Assembly: GCA_963727415.1 (NCBI GenBank)
Contig: CAVSGF010000010.1
Location: 310,001 to 374,000, forward strand
Reading direction: 5' to 3'
Origin: DASQPR01 sp963727415
GTDB taxonomy: Bacteria; Actinomycetota; Actinomycetes; Mycobacteriales; Micromonosporaceae
Length of the DNA stretch: 64,000 bases
Part shown: positions 1 through 8,784 of the stretch, one piece after another
Numbering within the stretch: the first letter of the stretch is position 1
Layout of the letters: every line of letters starts with the position of its first letter
Translations under genes and position numbers: made by a program
The notes under the pieces: generated by a model
Told to the model about the DNA's origin: nothing
Database searches by the model: none
The model's input: the letters and a program-made list of their open reading frames with translations, nothing else

Positions 1-122
1 CTCACCAGCACGATCTCGCCCGGCAGCGGGATGCCGAGACTCTCCACGCCGATCACCAGCGCGACGAGCACGTAAATCAACCCGGAGGGAACGGTCGCCA
101 ACCAGTCCTGGATGGTTTGCAC
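1..122 (-). CDS. DedA/SNARE-associated membrane protein, N-terminal part
   Basis: Only the first 40 codons are in the window; the gene runs off the left edge. The GTG start at 122 has a GGAGGGG ribosome binding site 2-3 nt upstream. The product begins with a short amphipathic stretch, then a hydrophobic segment (LIYVLVALVIGVESLGIPLP) and the GE pair that marks the start of DedA proteins, a family of polytopic inner-membrane proteins linked to lipid-carrier flipping and envelope homeostasis. The ESLGIPLPGE pattern is characteristic. Function is inferred from the family; too little is visible to place it in a subfamily. Confidence 0.75.
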   Translation of the reverse strand, partial: MQTIQDWLATVPSGLIYVLVALVIGVESLGIPLPGEIVLV

Positions 123-253
123 GGCCCCTCCGCTGATCTTGCGTCGCCCTCGACGGTACGCCCGCGAGATCGCCGGGTCGGCGACTCCACGAGATTATCC
201 GGTTACCCGGCGGCATTGGTAATGCGTCCGACGGACACCACGAGGAAGCTTGA

Positions 254-784
254 TCAGTTGATCGAAACGACGTCGACGACGAAGACCAACGTCTCGTTGG
301 CGGCGATCGGTCCGTTGGCCTGGGCACCGTACCCGAGCGATGGCGGGATCACCAGCAGGCGGCGGCCACCCTTCTTGACCCCGATCAGACCCTGGTTCCA
401 GCCGGTGATCACACTGGCCTGTCCAAGCGGAGCGACGGTGAACTGCCCGAGGCCGTTGTCCCACGACGCGTCGAACTGCTGCCGCGTCGACCAGGAGACG
501 CCGACGTACTTCACGGTGACCGAATCGCCGGCCTTCGCGGCCGGCCCGGTGCCGGTCACGATGTCCTTCGTCACCAGGTCGGTCGGCTTGGTGGCACAGC
601 TGGGCACGGTGATCGTCGGCTTCGTGGCCAGGTCCTTGCTCACCACCACGTCGCACGAGGAATGGGCGGCGCCCACGTTCGTGCCGGAGCCGGTGGAGCC
701 GGACGAATCGGATGAGCTGCCGCACGCCGCGACGCCCAAGGCCACGGTCGCCACCAGGGCGAGGGCACCAATCGCTCTACGCAT
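254..784 (-). CDS. FKBP-type peptidyl-prolyl isomerase lipoprotein
   Basis: A 176-aa exported protein: signal peptide with lipobox (LGVAAC, Cys about residue 20), a Ser/Gly-rich linker, then one C-terminal FKBP domain with typical features (GDSVTVKYVG, WDNGLGQFTV, VITGWNQGL, GGRRLLVIPPSLGYG, LVFVVDV). It should catalyse cis-trans isomerisation of proline peptide bonds on the outer face of the membrane and help fold exported proteins. The ATG at 784 gives a clean signal peptide; in-frame codons further upstream do not. A TAGCCT hexamer ends 7 nt before the ATG and no Shine-Dalgarno is visible, so translation may be leaderless. Confidence 0.88.
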   Translation of the reverse strand: MRRAIGALALVATVALGVAACGSSSDSSGSTGSGTNVGAAHSSCDVVVSKDLATKPTITVPSCATKPTDLVTKDIVTGTGPAAKAGDSVTVKYVGVSWSTRQQFDASWDNGLGQFTVAPLGQASVITGWNQGLIGVKKGGRRLLVIPPSLGYGAQANGPIAANETLVFVVDVVSIN

Positions 785-897
785 TCCGCGAAGGCTACCG
801 CAGTGCGCTGAGTGCTTGTTCCTGAGCTGCGTGGCTGGACCGCGGCGCCCAGGCCCCCGGGCTGGTACCGAACCAGCGCGCATGGCAAGGTCAGGCC

Positions 898-2844
898 GTG
901 ACTCAATCTGGACCTATAACGATCGCCCGGTACGGCGCCTGGATCTCGCCCTTCACCCCAGACTTCCTGGTCTCCGCCGGCGTGCCGATCAGCGGTCCCG
1001 CGGTCGTCGGATCCGACCTGTACTGGATGGAAGGGCGCCCGTCCGAGGGCGGTCGGCAGACGTTGCTCCGGCGCCGCCCGGCCGGCACGATCGCCGAGGT
1101 CACACCCGAGCCGTACAACGCCCGCAGCCGCGTCCACGAGTACGGTGGCGGATCGTTCACCGCGGCCGATGACGGCACCGTTTACTTCGTCAACTTCAAA
1201 GATCAACACCTGTACACGGTGCCTGAAGGGCAGGCCCCGGTACAGCTCACCCATGACGACGGCATGCGGTACGCGGACATCGCCCTGGATCTGGAACGGC
1301 ACCGGCTGATCTGCGTACGCGAGGACCACGGAGCCGGCGACGAGCCCGCCAACACTCTGGTCGCCATCGACCTCACGACCGGCGATGCGACGGTGCTCGC
1401 GTCCGGGCACGACTTCTTCGCCGCACCACGCTTGTCACCGGACGGCACCACGCTGGCCTGGCTCAGCTGGAACCACCCGAACATGCCGTGGGACGGCTGC
1501 GTGCTGCGGACCGCCGGCTTCGACGCCGCCGGTGCGCTGGCCGATGTAACCGAGGTGGCCGGCGGCCCGCAAGAGTCGATCTTCCAGCCGACCTGGGCCG
1601 CGGACGGAACGCTCTACTTCGTCTCGGACCGGTCCGGCTTCTGGAACATCCACCGGCGCAGAGGCGGAGCGGTCGAGCCGGTACACCGTCACGACGCCGA
1701 CTTCGGCGTCCCGGCGTGGACCTTCGGTTTGGCGACGTACGCCTTCCACGACTCGTCGACGATCATCACGGCGTACTCGACGGCGGGCAGTTGGCGCCTG
1801 GGCACGCTCGACATCGCCACCGGGACGCTCACCGCCATTGACACGCCGTACTCGCGATTCAGCAGCCTGGAGCCGCTGCCGGACGGCCGGATCGTCATGA
1901 CCGTCTCCGGACCGGCAACGCTGCCCGCGCTGGTGCTGTACGACATAAGCACCGGCACCACCGAGGTGCTGCGCCGCTCGTTCGCGGATGACCTCGATGA
2001 ACGGTACGTATCGATCGCACGGAAGGTCGAGTTCCCGACGTCGGACGGCCTGACCGCGTTCGGCTTCTACTACCCACCGCACAACGCCGACTTCGAGGCG
2101 CCGGAAGGCGAGTTGCCGCCCCTGCTGGTCTTCAGCCACGGCGGCCCGACCTCGGCCACCGATGACACGCTGAGGATCGCGACGCAGTTCTGGACCAGCC
2201 GCGGCTTCGCGGTGCTGGACGTCAACTACGGAGGCAGCACCGGCTACGGCCGCGCGTACTGGCAGCGGCTGGCCGGGCGATGGGGCATCGTCGACATCGA
2301 CGACTGCTGCAACGGTGCGGTGTACCTGGCCGAGCAGGGCCTGGCCGATCGTGCCCGGTTGGCCATCCGGGGCGGCAGCGCCGGCGGGTACACCACCCTC
2401 GGCGCGCTCGCGTTCCGCGACGTCTTCGCCGCCGGGGCCAGCTACTTCGGGGTCAGCGACATGACCGCGCTTGCCGAGCACACCCACAAGTTCGAGTCGC
2501 GCTACCTCGATTCCCTGGTCGGCCCGTACCCGCAGGAGGCGGCGCTGTACCGCGAGCGGTCCCCGCTGCGGCACTCAGACGGCTTCACCTGCCCGACGAT
2601 CTTCTTCCAGGGGCTCGATGACAAGGTGGTGCCACCGGCGCAGGCCGAGTTGATGGTTGACGCGTTGCGCACCAAGGGCGTTCCCGTGGCATACGTGCCG
2701 TTCGAAGGTGAGGGGCACGGCTTCCGCGGCGAGCACGCTATCAAGCGCGCCGCCGAGGCGGAGTTGTATTTCTACGGCCGCGTCTTCGGCTTCGAGCCGG
2801 CCGGTGCAATCGCACCGGTGCCGATCGAGAACCTGGACGACTGA
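898..2844 (+). CDS. S9 family prolyl oligopeptidase-type serine peptidase
   Basis: 648 aa. The N-terminal two thirds has the WD/beta-propeller-like repeats of prolyl oligopeptidases and acylaminoacyl peptidases, and the C-terminal third is an alpha/beta hydrolase. The catalytic triad can be placed: Ser494 in GGSAGGY, Asp575 in GLDDKVVPP, His607 in EGHGF. No signal peptide, so it probably acts in the cytoplasm, cleaving short peptides or removing acylated N-terminal residues. The start is GTG. Transcribed alone, 43 bp before an acetyltransferase on the same strand. Family assignment is secure; the exact substrate is not. Confidence 0.9.
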   Translation: MTQSGPITIARYGAWISPFTPDFLVSAGVPISGPAVVGSDLYWMEGRPSEGGRQTLLRRRPAGTIAEVTPEPYNARSRVHEYGGGSFTAADDGTVYFVNFKDQHLYTVPEGQAPVQLTHDDGMRYADIALDLERHRLICVREDHGAGDEPANTLVAIDLTTGDATVLASGHDFFAAPRLSPDGTTLAWLSWNHPNMPWDGCVLRTAGFDAAGALADVTEVAGGPQESIFQPTWAADGTLYFVSDRSGFWNIHRRRGGAVEPVHRHDADFGVPAWTFGLATYAFHDSSTIITAYSTAGSWRLGTLDIATGTLTAIDTPYSRFSSLEPLPDGRIVMTVSGPATLPALVLYDISTGTTEVLRRSFADDLDERYVSIARKVEFPTSDGLTAFGFYYPPHNADFEAPEGELPPLLVFSHGGPTSATDDTLRIATQFWTSRGFAVLDVNYGGSTGYGRAYWQRLAGRWGIVDIDDCCNGAVYLAEQGLADRARLAIRGGSAGGYTTLGALAFRDVFAAGASYFGVSDMTALAEHTHKFESRYLDSLVGPYPQEAALYRERSPLRHSDGFTCPTIFFQGLDDKVVPPAQAELMVDALRTKGVPVAYVPFEGEGHGFRGEHAIKRAAEAELYFYGRVFGFEPAGAIAPVPIENLDD

Positions 2845-2886
2845 TCAGCGGCGCCGCCGGGCCGCCGATATCGCGTTGACACGCCG

Positions 2887-3681
2887 GTGCCGGTCAACCA
2901 CCATCCCGGCGTGGACTTCGCTCCTGCTGACCGGTCCGACCTGGCCACCTTCGACGCGTACCTGACATCGCTGACGGCACCGATCGACTCGTACCTAGAA
3001 GGCACGATCATCGCCTCCGACTTCTTCCGGATCCGTGATCGCGGCCGGGAGGTCGGATATTTCGCCATCAACAGCGGCCGGCTGCTGGCCGGGTTTCACC
3101 TGGTCGGTCCGGCCCGACGGGCCGGCCAGGCGACCCTCGCCGCGATCCGGCAGGCGCACCGGCCCAGCGCCTGCTATGTACCGACGTGCGATGAATTCCT
3201 GCTGAGCCACGCGCTGGACGTGGAACACGTCTTGAAACGGCAGGCGTACTTCTTCGCCGAAGCGGAACCGGGGCCGGTCATGGCGGAGCCGGGACCGGTC
3301 TCCTACCGCCCCGCCACCGGACACGATGTCGCGGCGATCGTACGGGTCAGTGGCGACTTCCTCGATCACGTCGGTGAACGCGTCGGCGACGGCGAGATTC
3401 ACGTCGGGTACGACGGAGACGAACTGGTCGCGGTCGGCATCGCCGAGCCGTCCCAGCTGGTACCCGGACGGGCCAGCATCGGCATGTTCACCGCCGCCAC
3501 CCACCGGCGCCGCGGGATCGGCACGATGACGCTGCGCTACCTGCGCAATCGCTGCCACGCCGACGGGATCACCCCGATCGCCGGATGCTGGTACTACAAC
3601 ATCAACTCGAAGCTGACGCTCGAAGCCGCCGGCATGGTGACGTCCACCCGGCTGCTCCGGATCGAGTTGCCGGACGCATGA
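2887..3681 (+). CDS. GNAT family N-acetyltransferase
   Basis: 264 aa. The C-terminal half is a GNAT fold with the acetyl-CoA pyrophosphate-binding motif (HRRRGIGTMT) after a beta-strand (ASIGMFTA). The N-terminal half is a second, degenerate GNAT-like region, as in other tandem actinobacterial acetyltransferases. The GTG at 2887 was chosen; a second in-frame GTG at 2911 (VDFAPAD) is equally possible. It follows the S9 peptidase on the same strand, so the two may be co-transcribed, and it converges on the MFS gene with 15 bp between the stops. The acceptor substrate is unknown. Confidence 0.8.
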   Translation: MPVNHHPGVDFAPADRSDLATFDAYLTSLTAPIDSYLEGTIIASDFFRIRDRGREVGYFAINSGRLLAGFHLVGPARRAGQATLAAIRQAHRPSACYVPTCDEFLLSHALDVEHVLKRQAYFFAEAEPGPVMAEPGPVSYRPATGHDVAAIVRVSGDFLDHVGERVGDGEIHVGYDGDELVAVGIAEPSQLVPGRASIGMFTAATHRRRGIGTMTLRYLRNRCHADGITPIAGCWYYNINSKLTLEAAGMVTSTRLLRIELPDA

Positions 3682-3696
3682 ACCGGTCTGATCAGC

Positions 3697-4953
3697 TCAG
3701 CCGGAGTATGCCTCGGCGACCGCGCGCCGGTTGAACGTCGACCAGGTAGCCATCGACACCCCGACGGCGACGACGAACCCGACCCAGTACGGGGCGGTCA
3801 GCCCGAACGCGGAGGCGAGCGCCCCTCCGAGCAGGGCACCGAGGCAGTTTCCGCCGGCCGCCACGAACAGGTAGGCGCTGCCGACTCGGCCCATCACCTC
3901 GTCCGGGGTCAGCCGCTGGCGCAGCGAGTTGGATGCGATGGTCCATAGCGCGCCGTGGACGCCGAACGCCATGAATCCGGCACCGACCAGGTAGGCGCTG
4001 GTGGATGTGGCCAGCACCAGGTGCAGCCCGGCCTCGACAATCAGTCCGATCCGGATGGTCCAGGTGGCGGTTACCAGCCGGATCAGCCGATCGCCGATCA
4101 TGGAGCCGATCAGGGCTCCTACGGCCATGCAGGTGAACAGCGCGCCGTACCCGACCGATCCGACGTGCAGGCGCTCGCGCGCTACCAGGACCAGTACCGA
4201 CAGGGCCGCGGTCAGGGTGACGTTGAGCAGCCCGATCAGGACCGCCATGGTGCGCAGCAGCCTATGTCCCATCAACCAGCGCAGGCCGGCGACGACGTCG
4301 TGACGGATCCGGACGGGCGGGCGTGGCGCGTCGCCCGTCTCCGGGCGGGCCCGGAACGTGCCGGGAATCAGGGCCAGGAACAGCGCGCTTGCCGCGTACG
4401 ACGCCGCGTTCGCGAGGAACGGCAGGCTGGCCGCGACGGTGAACAGGAATGCTCCGAGCGGCCCGGAGATCATGTCGCGGGTGAGCGTAGTGCCGCCCAT
4501 GATCCAGCCGTTGGCGCGCTCCAGCTGATCCTTGGCGACGACCGCCGGCACCATCGCCGACCAGGCCGATCGGAGCAGGACTTCGCCGGTCGAATCGAGA
4601 AACAGTACGATGTAGAGCAGGGGCAGGTTCACGGTTCCGGTTACGATGGCCGCACCGAGTAGCGACAGCACCCCGAGTCGGACCACGTCGACGACGACCA
4701 TCAGCTTGCGCCGGTCCACCCGGTCGGCAAGAACGCCGGCCGGCAGCGCGAACAGCAACCACGGGACGGTCGAGGCGAAGAACGCCAGCGCGACGACGAA
4801 CGCGCTCTGTGTTCGATGCGCTACGAACAGCGGCGTCGCCACGGTGGCGAGGCCGGTGCCCAGTGACGACACCGCGCCCGCGGACCACAGTTTGAAGAAC
4901 GACGGCCCGAGCCGGCGCGAGGGAGCCGGAGCCGGCTTGAGCGAGATCGTCAC
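3697..4953 (-). CDS. MFS transporter (drug/enterobactin-exporter type)
   Basis: 418 aa with about 12 predicted transmembrane helices. The loop after helix 2 holds the MFS signature (GVLADRVDRRKLM), and the start FKLWSAGAVSSLGTGLATVATPLF is typical of the DHA3-like (MefA/EntS) branch. It is likely a proton-driven exporter of small hydrophobic compounds or macrolides; the substrate cannot be read from sequence. GTG start, with a TAGCTT hexamer 8 nt upstream that could be the -10 of a near-leaderless transcript. Divergent from the signal peptidase genes. Confidence 0.85.
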   Translation of the reverse strand: MTISLKPAPAPSRRLGPSFFKLWSAGAVSSLGTGLATVATPLFVAHRTQSAFVVALAFFASTVPWLLFALPAGVLADRVDRRKLMVVVDVVRLGVLSLLGAAIVTGTVNLPLLYIVLFLDSTGEVLLRSAWSAMVPAVVAKDQLERANGWIMGGTTLTRDMISGPLGAFLFTVAASLPFLANAASYAASALFLALIPGTFRARPETGDAPRPPVRIRHDVVAGLRWLMGHRLLRTMAVLIGLLNVTLTAALSVLVLVARERLHVGSVGYGALFTCMAVGALIGSMIGDRLIRLVTATWTIRIGLIVEAGLHLVLATSTSAYLVGAGFMAFGVHGALWTIASNSLRQRLTPDEVMGRVGSAYLFVAAGGNCLGALLGGALASAFGLTAPYWVGFVVAVGVSMATWSTFNRRAVAEAYSG

Positions 4954-5078
4954 GGCCAGTGAAGCTACCAGGTCCTTACGCTGCTACCCACCCGATTGTG
5001 ACGGGTCCGGCGGCGCCAACCGCCGATGCGGTCCGCGGCCCACTCGGCACTGGCGGTGTGGATCACAGGCTCGCCACG

Positions 5079-5084
5079 TAAGCT
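5079..5084 (+). promoter_or_regulatory. Candidate -10 box (TAAGCT) for leaderless lepB1
   Basis: TAAGCT ends exactly 6 nt before the GTG start codon at 5091, and no purine-rich Shine-Dalgarno lies between. This is the geometry of leaderless actinobacterial transcripts that start at the first base of the start codon. The paralogue downstream has the same arrangement (TACGCT at 5812-5817, GTG at 5824), which supports both start choices. Confidence 0.5.
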
Positions 5085-5090
5085 CGCCGG

Positions 5091-5762
5091 GTGACCGTTG
5101 TGCAGACCAAGAACACGAAGAAGAGCGGCAGTTTCTGGAAAGAACTTCCGATCTTGCTGGTCGCGGCGGTCGTGGTGGCCTTTCTCGTCCGGTCGTTTCT
5201 GCTCCAAACCTTCTGGGTGCCGTCACCGTCGATGGAACACACCCTGAACATCAAGGATCGGGTACTGGTCAACAAACTGGTCTATGACTTCCGTAGTCCG
5301 CACCGCGGTGAGGTAATCGTCTTCAACTCCCCGCTGTCGTGGCGGTCGAACCCGGACGAGAAAGTGTTCGTCAAGCGCGTTATCGGCGTCGGCGGCGACC
5401 ATGTGGTCTGCTGCGACACCGAAGGCCGGATCACGGTCAATGGCAAACCGCTGAACGAGACCTATGTCGATGGCGATGTACCGCACGCGAACGTGGCTCC
5501 CAACCCGTTCGACATTGTGGTGCCCAAGGGTCGACTGTGGGTGATGGGCGATAATCGGTACGACTCTGCCGACTCCCGCCAGAATTACCAGAACACCAAT
5601 GACATCGTGGTGTCCACCATTGACGTCAACGCGGTGATCGGGAGGGCCTTCGTGCTGTTCTGGCCGTTCAACCGGTTCCATTGGCTTAGCGTGCCGTCGA
5701 CGTACAGCAACGTGCCGGCACCCTCGAACGCATTAACGCCATCATCAAGTCCGCCGCGCTAG
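5091..5762 (+). CDS. lepB: Signal peptidase I (first of two tandem copies)
   Basis: 223 aa. One N-terminal transmembrane segment (residues about 17-37) is followed by a periplasm-facing S26 catalytic domain with the Ser/Lys dyad: Ser47 in PSPSMEHTL and Lys95 in VFVKRVIG. The box E-type motif GDNRYDSADSR is present. It removes signal peptides from Sec and Tat substrates at the outer membrane face. The next gene is a paralogue with the same start peptide (VTVV) and domain order, so this is a local duplication. A tail rich in Ser/Pro follows the catalytic domain. Confidence 0.93.
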   Translation: MTVVQTKNTKKSGSFWKELPILLVAAVVVAFLVRSFLLQTFWVPSPSMEHTLNIKDRVLVNKLVYDFRSPHRGEVIVFNSPLSWRSNPDEKVFVKRVIGVGGDHVVCCDTEGRITVNGKPLNETYVDGDVPHANVAPNPFDIVVPKGRLWVMGDNRYDSADSRQNYQNTNDIVVSTIDVNAVIGRAFVLFWPFNRFHWLSVPSTYSNVPAPSNALTPSSSPPR

Positions 5763-5811
5763 CGCGTTTCGCCCAGTCAGGTTGCCGACTTCACGAAGCC
5801 AAATCACCGCG

Positions 5812-5817
5812 TACGCT
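5812..5817 (+). promoter_or_regulatory. Candidate -10 box (TACGCT) for leaderless lepB2
   Basis: TACGCT sits 6 nt before the GTG at 5824, matching the spacing in front of the upstream paralogue. The second peptidase may therefore have its own promoter despite lying only 61 bp downstream of the first. Confidence 0.45.
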
Positions 5818-5823
5818 TCGCGA

Positions 5824-6462
5824 GTGACCGTTGTCCGGACCAACCCCTCGCCCTCGAATAACCGCACGTTCTGGCGTGAGATGCCAATCCTCGTAGCCGT
5901 CGCGCTGGTGATCGCTTTCGTGGTCCGGATGTTTATCGTTCAGACCTTCTGGGTCCCCTCCGGGTCGATGGAACCGACTTTGCGAGTGAACGACCGCGTG
6001 ATCGTGAACAAGCTCGTTTATCACGTCAACGCACCCGAGCGCGGCGAGGTCATCGTCTTCAACTCCCCGGCCTCGTGGCGGACAAACCCGGGCGAGAAAG
6101 TCTTCGTCAAGCGCCTGATCGGCCTGCCCGGTGACCATGTCCAGTGCTGCGACGCGAATGGACGCCTTTTGATCAACGGCAGGCCATTGGACGAGCCGTA
6201 CTTGAATTTCGGCGAGAGTTCACGAATGCCGGCCGACCCGTACCAGTTCACCATCACCGTGCCCAAGGACCGGCTTTGGGTGATGGGCGACAGCCGGTAC
6301 GCCTCAGGCGACTCGGCGTACAACTGGAATGCGTCGGCCGACATCAGCCAGTCGACGATTGCGACCAGCGCCATCATCGGGCGGGCATTCGTGTTGTTCT
6401 GGCCCTTCGGGCATTTCCGATGGCTCGGGATCCCCGATTCATTCCGGCGAATACCCGGCTGA
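5824..6462 (+). CDS. lepB: Signal peptidase I (second tandem copy)
   Basis: 212 aa, with an N-terminal anchor (ILVAVALVIAFVVRMFIVQT) and the S26 Ser/Lys dyad: Ser48 in PSGSMEPTL and Lys96 in VFVKRLIG. GDSRYASGDSAYN is the distal conserved box. The GTG at 5824 is preferred over a TTG at 5782 because it aligns with the first copy (TVV start) and with the -10 spacing. The two copies differ in the substrate-facing region after SM (EHTLNIKD versus EPTLRVND), so they may have partly different preferences. Its stop codon lies inside an inverted repeat shared with the convergent gene. Confidence 0.92.
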   Translation: MTVVRTNPSPSNNRTFWREMPILVAVALVIAFVVRMFIVQTFWVPSGSMEPTLRVNDRVIVNKLVYHVNAPERGEVIVFNSPASWRTNPGEKVFVKRLIGLPGDHVQCCDANGRLLINGRPLDEPYLNFGESSRMPADPYQFTITVPKDRLWVMGDSRYASGDSAYNWNASADISQSTIATSAIIGRAFVLFWPFGHFRWLGIPDSFRRIPG

Positions 6463-6487
6463 CCCCGGGGCCGCGGCCGGGTCAGCA
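6457..6487. terminator. Bidirectional hairpin between convergent genes
   Basis: GCTGACCC (6458-6465) and GGGTCAGC (6479-6486) are perfect inverted repeats around a GC-rich 13-nt centre. The arms contain the stop codons of both convergent genes (TGA at 6460-6462 on +, 6482-6484 on -), so one element could stop transcription from both sides. No U tract follows, as is common in actinobacteria. Confidence 0.55.
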
Positions 6488-7075
6488 CCGCTGCGTGACG
6501 TACCGGTTGAACTCGGTCAGCGAGATGATCTGCGGATTTCCGCTGTCATCGATGCCAAACACCTGGCCGGGCGATAGTGTCGCCAGGTCATCAAGCCGGA
6601 AATCGACCTCGACCTGATCGTCCGGGCTGTCCGTCTCGCCGTACGCGTAATAGTCCGCGGCCCGGTCGTCAAGCCGCAGCGAATCGTTGGTGATGACCCA
6701 GCCACCGTCCGGCTTGACCAGGTTGACCTCGGCGACGTTGCCGTACAGCCGAGGTGCGCGGATCACCAGCGCGCTGATGGTGTCCGCGCTGCTCGGTGGG
6801 GGCGAGTCGGGGCCGGCGTTGTACCACGCCTGCACGACGACTTGCTGGGGCGGCCGTCCGCACCACGCCAGGACAACCACCGGATTGCCCTGCTCGTCAA
6901 CGGTCAGGCCGGCGTACCCGCGGGGGCCAGCGCACCCGGCAAGACCCGCGGCGGCGAGCGCGGCGACGAGGACAATGCTCACTCGGCGTCGCGCGGTCCG
7001 GTCCCGGACCAGCCGGTGCGCAAGGCTTCGAGGTGCCGCAGCCCGACTCCCTTGGATGGCGCCTGTCCCCCGCAT
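6482..7075 (-). CDS. Putative lipoprotein of unknown function
   Basis: 197 aa. A basic, rather long N-region is followed by a hydrophobic stretch and lipobox (VSIVLVAALAAAGLAGC, Cys about residue 49). The mature part has no family I recognise. It is acidic near the C-terminus (DDQVEVDFRLDDL) and has paired Cys residues. The ATG at 7075 is favoured because a TACGAT hexamer lies 7 nt upstream (7083-7088), fitting a leaderless start; a GTG at 6982 would give a more usual signal-peptide length. Expected to be tethered to the outer face of the membrane. Confidence 0.65.
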   Translation of the reverse strand: MRGTGAIQGSRAAAPRSLAHRLVRDRTARRRVSIVLVAALAAAGLAGCAGPRGYAGLTVDEQGNPVVVLAWCGRPPQQVVVQAWYNAGPDSPPPSSADTISALVIRAPRLYGNVAEVNLVKPDGGWVITNDSLRLDDRAADYYAYGETDSPDDQVEVDFRLDDLATLSPGQVFGIDDSGNPQIISLTEFNRYVTQRC

Positions 7076-7141
7076 GGCGCCGATCGTAAGGCCCGCCACG
7101 TCTTCGCGACAGCCCGCGCGGCGGCAATCCGATTTCGGGAA

Positions 7142-7196
7142 GGCTGAGCCCGCACCTGCCCGGCGCGGACACCGCTGGTCAGGTGCGGGTTCAGCC
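7142..7196 (-). terminator. Strong hairpin terminator after DUF6458 gene
   Basis: A 17-bp stem (7142-7158 with 7180-7196, one G-T type mismatch) and a 21-nt loop, 40 nt downstream of the stop of the 79-aa membrane protein gene. Stem length and position fit an intrinsic terminator on the minus strand. Confidence 0.7.
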
Positions 7197-7236
7197 AAGC
7201 GCGACGTGTTCAGTCGGTCAGGCGTGCGTCGGAGCG

Positions 7237-7476
7237 CTAGGCACCGGGAGGTGGGGGCGAGCCCGTCTCGTCGTAGACGCGACGTTCCGTGACTACACGA
7301 TTACCATCCGTGCGACGGCTGTTCCAGAAGGTGAAGAACAGCGCGACTCCGAAGACGCCGACGATCATCAGGATCCAGCCGACCACGTGCAGGTCCAGGC
7401 CGGACACGTGCCAGTTCACCGCGAAGGCGAGGATGGCGCCGATCGCGATCAGCAGAATTCCAGCTCCAATACCCAT
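7237..7476 (-). CDS. DUF6458 small membrane protein
   Basis: 79 aa with two transmembrane segments separated by a short loop (MGIGAGILLIAIGAILAFAV, then HVVGWILMIVGVFGVALFF) and a charged cytoplasmic tail. The pattern MGIGxGIxLIxxGAILAFAV..W..VSGLDLxxVGWILMIVGV is that of DUF6458, a short actinobacterial family of unknown function. An ATG at 7476 starts the conserved domain; longer in-frame starts add an unconserved basic segment. It lies 56 bp downstream of fabV on the same strand. Envelope-associated by topology only. Confidence 0.8.
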   Translation of the reverse strand: MGIGAGILLIAIGAILAFAVNWHVSGLDLHVVGWILMIVGVFGVALFFTFWNSRRTDGNRVVTERRVYDETGSPPPPGA

Positions 7477-7532
7477 GCTGTGCCGGTACCCGCTGGCCGG
7501 TACCGGCAAACCGCGAAGATCGCGGCATACGG

Positions 7533-8678
7533 TCACACGTCAACGGCGACCGAGTAGTCCACACCATCGATGTCGAAACCGTAGAGGCGCCGCACTTCGG
7601 CATGAAACCAGGCGCCGGCCTGGGCTGGAAGGCTCCGGGTGTCGACGGCGCTCCGCCACAGGTCGCCGACCGCGTCCTGCACGCCGGGAGCGAACTCCCA
7701 ATCGTCGAGACGCACACGACCGGCAGCGTCGACACCGGCCGCTCCCGCGCCAATCAGGTGCTTCCAGAGGCGTACGCCCTGAGTCACCGGCGGCTCCATG
7801 GCATCACCGATCACCTCCCGCAGCAGCGACACGTACAGTCCGATCCCCGGTATCGCGGTTGACGCCTGCGTGACGGCGGCGCCGTTGACGGACGTGAACG
7901 CTCCCGGCAGCGACCGTGCGGTGGCTTCCAGGTGGTCCTTCGCGGCGCCGATGGTGCCATCCCGGTAGATCGGCGCGGTCATCGCCGAGCCCACGTACGA
8001 CAGCGCGACCGTCCGGAACTCCGGGGCCAGCAGATCTCGGTCGCCGGCCGCGGTAACCCACCCGGCCCAGTCCTCGCCACCCATCACCTTCCGGGTCGCG
8101 GCCACCTCGTCCGGCGTTGCCGGGTCGATCGTGACCTCCTTGAGCGCCGGCGGCTCGGAATCGAAGTCGATGGCGTAGGTGGTGTGCGCCGCGCCACGCG
8201 GCCGGATCGCCGACTGGTAGACGACTCCACTCGCATCGGTTCGGCGCGGCGCCGCCACGCTGTAGATCAGGTAGTCGATCCGGCCGTACCGTCCAGCGAA
8301 CCGGTCCAGCACCTCATTCTTCGTGTCGGCAGCGAAGCAGTCGCCGTTGACGAACTCGAAATCGCATCCGTGCTCGACGGCCAGGTCCGCCAAGGCGGCG
8401 GTACGGTACCAGCCGGCCGATGCGGTGCGCCGCGCATCGGCCGGCCGTTCCAGCGCCAGCCCGACACCGCGGACGCCGAGTCCGGCCAGCCCGGCCACGG
8501 CCAGCGCGTTGCCGTAGCCCGCGCTGGAACCGATGATGAGGACCACCGGTGGACGGCCTCCCGATCGCAAATCGGGAACCTGGAGTGCCGCGGCCGCCAC
8601 CGACCGCGCGCAACCCGCCGGGTGCGCATCGAGAAGCAGGGCGCCCTTGCCGCGAGGTGTGATCATGCGCATCGTCAC
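7533..8678 (-). CDS. fabV: Trans-2-enoyl-CoA/ACP reductase, FabV family
   Basis: 381 aa, the usual FabV length. The nucleotide-binding motif (VLIIGSSAGYGNALAVAG) is near residue 45, and the active-site pair follows the FabV Y-(X)8-K pattern: Tyr238 and Lys247 in PIYRDGTIGAAK. The enzyme reduces enoyl-ACP or enoyl-CoA with NAD(P)H in the last step of fatty-acid elongation. FabV enzymes are often insensitive to triclosan. The GTG at 8678 has a TAGGTT hexamer 6 nt upstream, so the transcript may be leaderless; an ATG two codons in is the alternative. If a fabI also exists elsewhere in the genome, this would be a second enoyl reductase. Confidence 0.92.
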   Translation of the reverse strand: MTMRMITPRGKGALLLDAHPAGCARSVAAAALQVPDLRSGGRPPVVLIIGSSAGYGNALAVAGLAGLGVRGVGLALERPADARRTASAGWYRTAALADLAVEHGCDFEFVNGDCFAADTKNEVLDRFAGRYGRIDYLIYSVAAPRRTDASGVVYQSAIRPRGAAHTTYAIDFDSEPPALKEVTIDPATPDEVAATRKVMGGEDWAGWVTAAGDRDLLAPEFRTVALSYVGSAMTAPIYRDGTIGAAKDHLEATARSLPGAFTSVNGAAVTQASTAIPGIGLYVSLLREVIGDAMEPPVTQGVRLWKHLIGAGAAGVDAAGRVRLDDWEFAPGVQDAVGDLWRSAVDTRSLPAQAGAWFHAEVRRLYGFDIDGVDYSVAVDV

Positions 8679-8784
8679 GCGCCGAACCTATCGGTTGGTC
8701 ACCCGCGGCGCAGGCGGCGAACTCGACAGCGGCTCCGATTCGACGCGGTAGCTCCGCGGTCTTGACTTTCGTTCCCGGCAACCA

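Noticed and set aside
117..1172. Long plus-strand open frame across the FKBP gene and into the S9 peptidase
   Set aside because: Its protein is Arg/Pro-rich without domain features, while the minus-strand FKBP and plus-strand peptidase frames give clear families. It is a high-GC antisense shadow.
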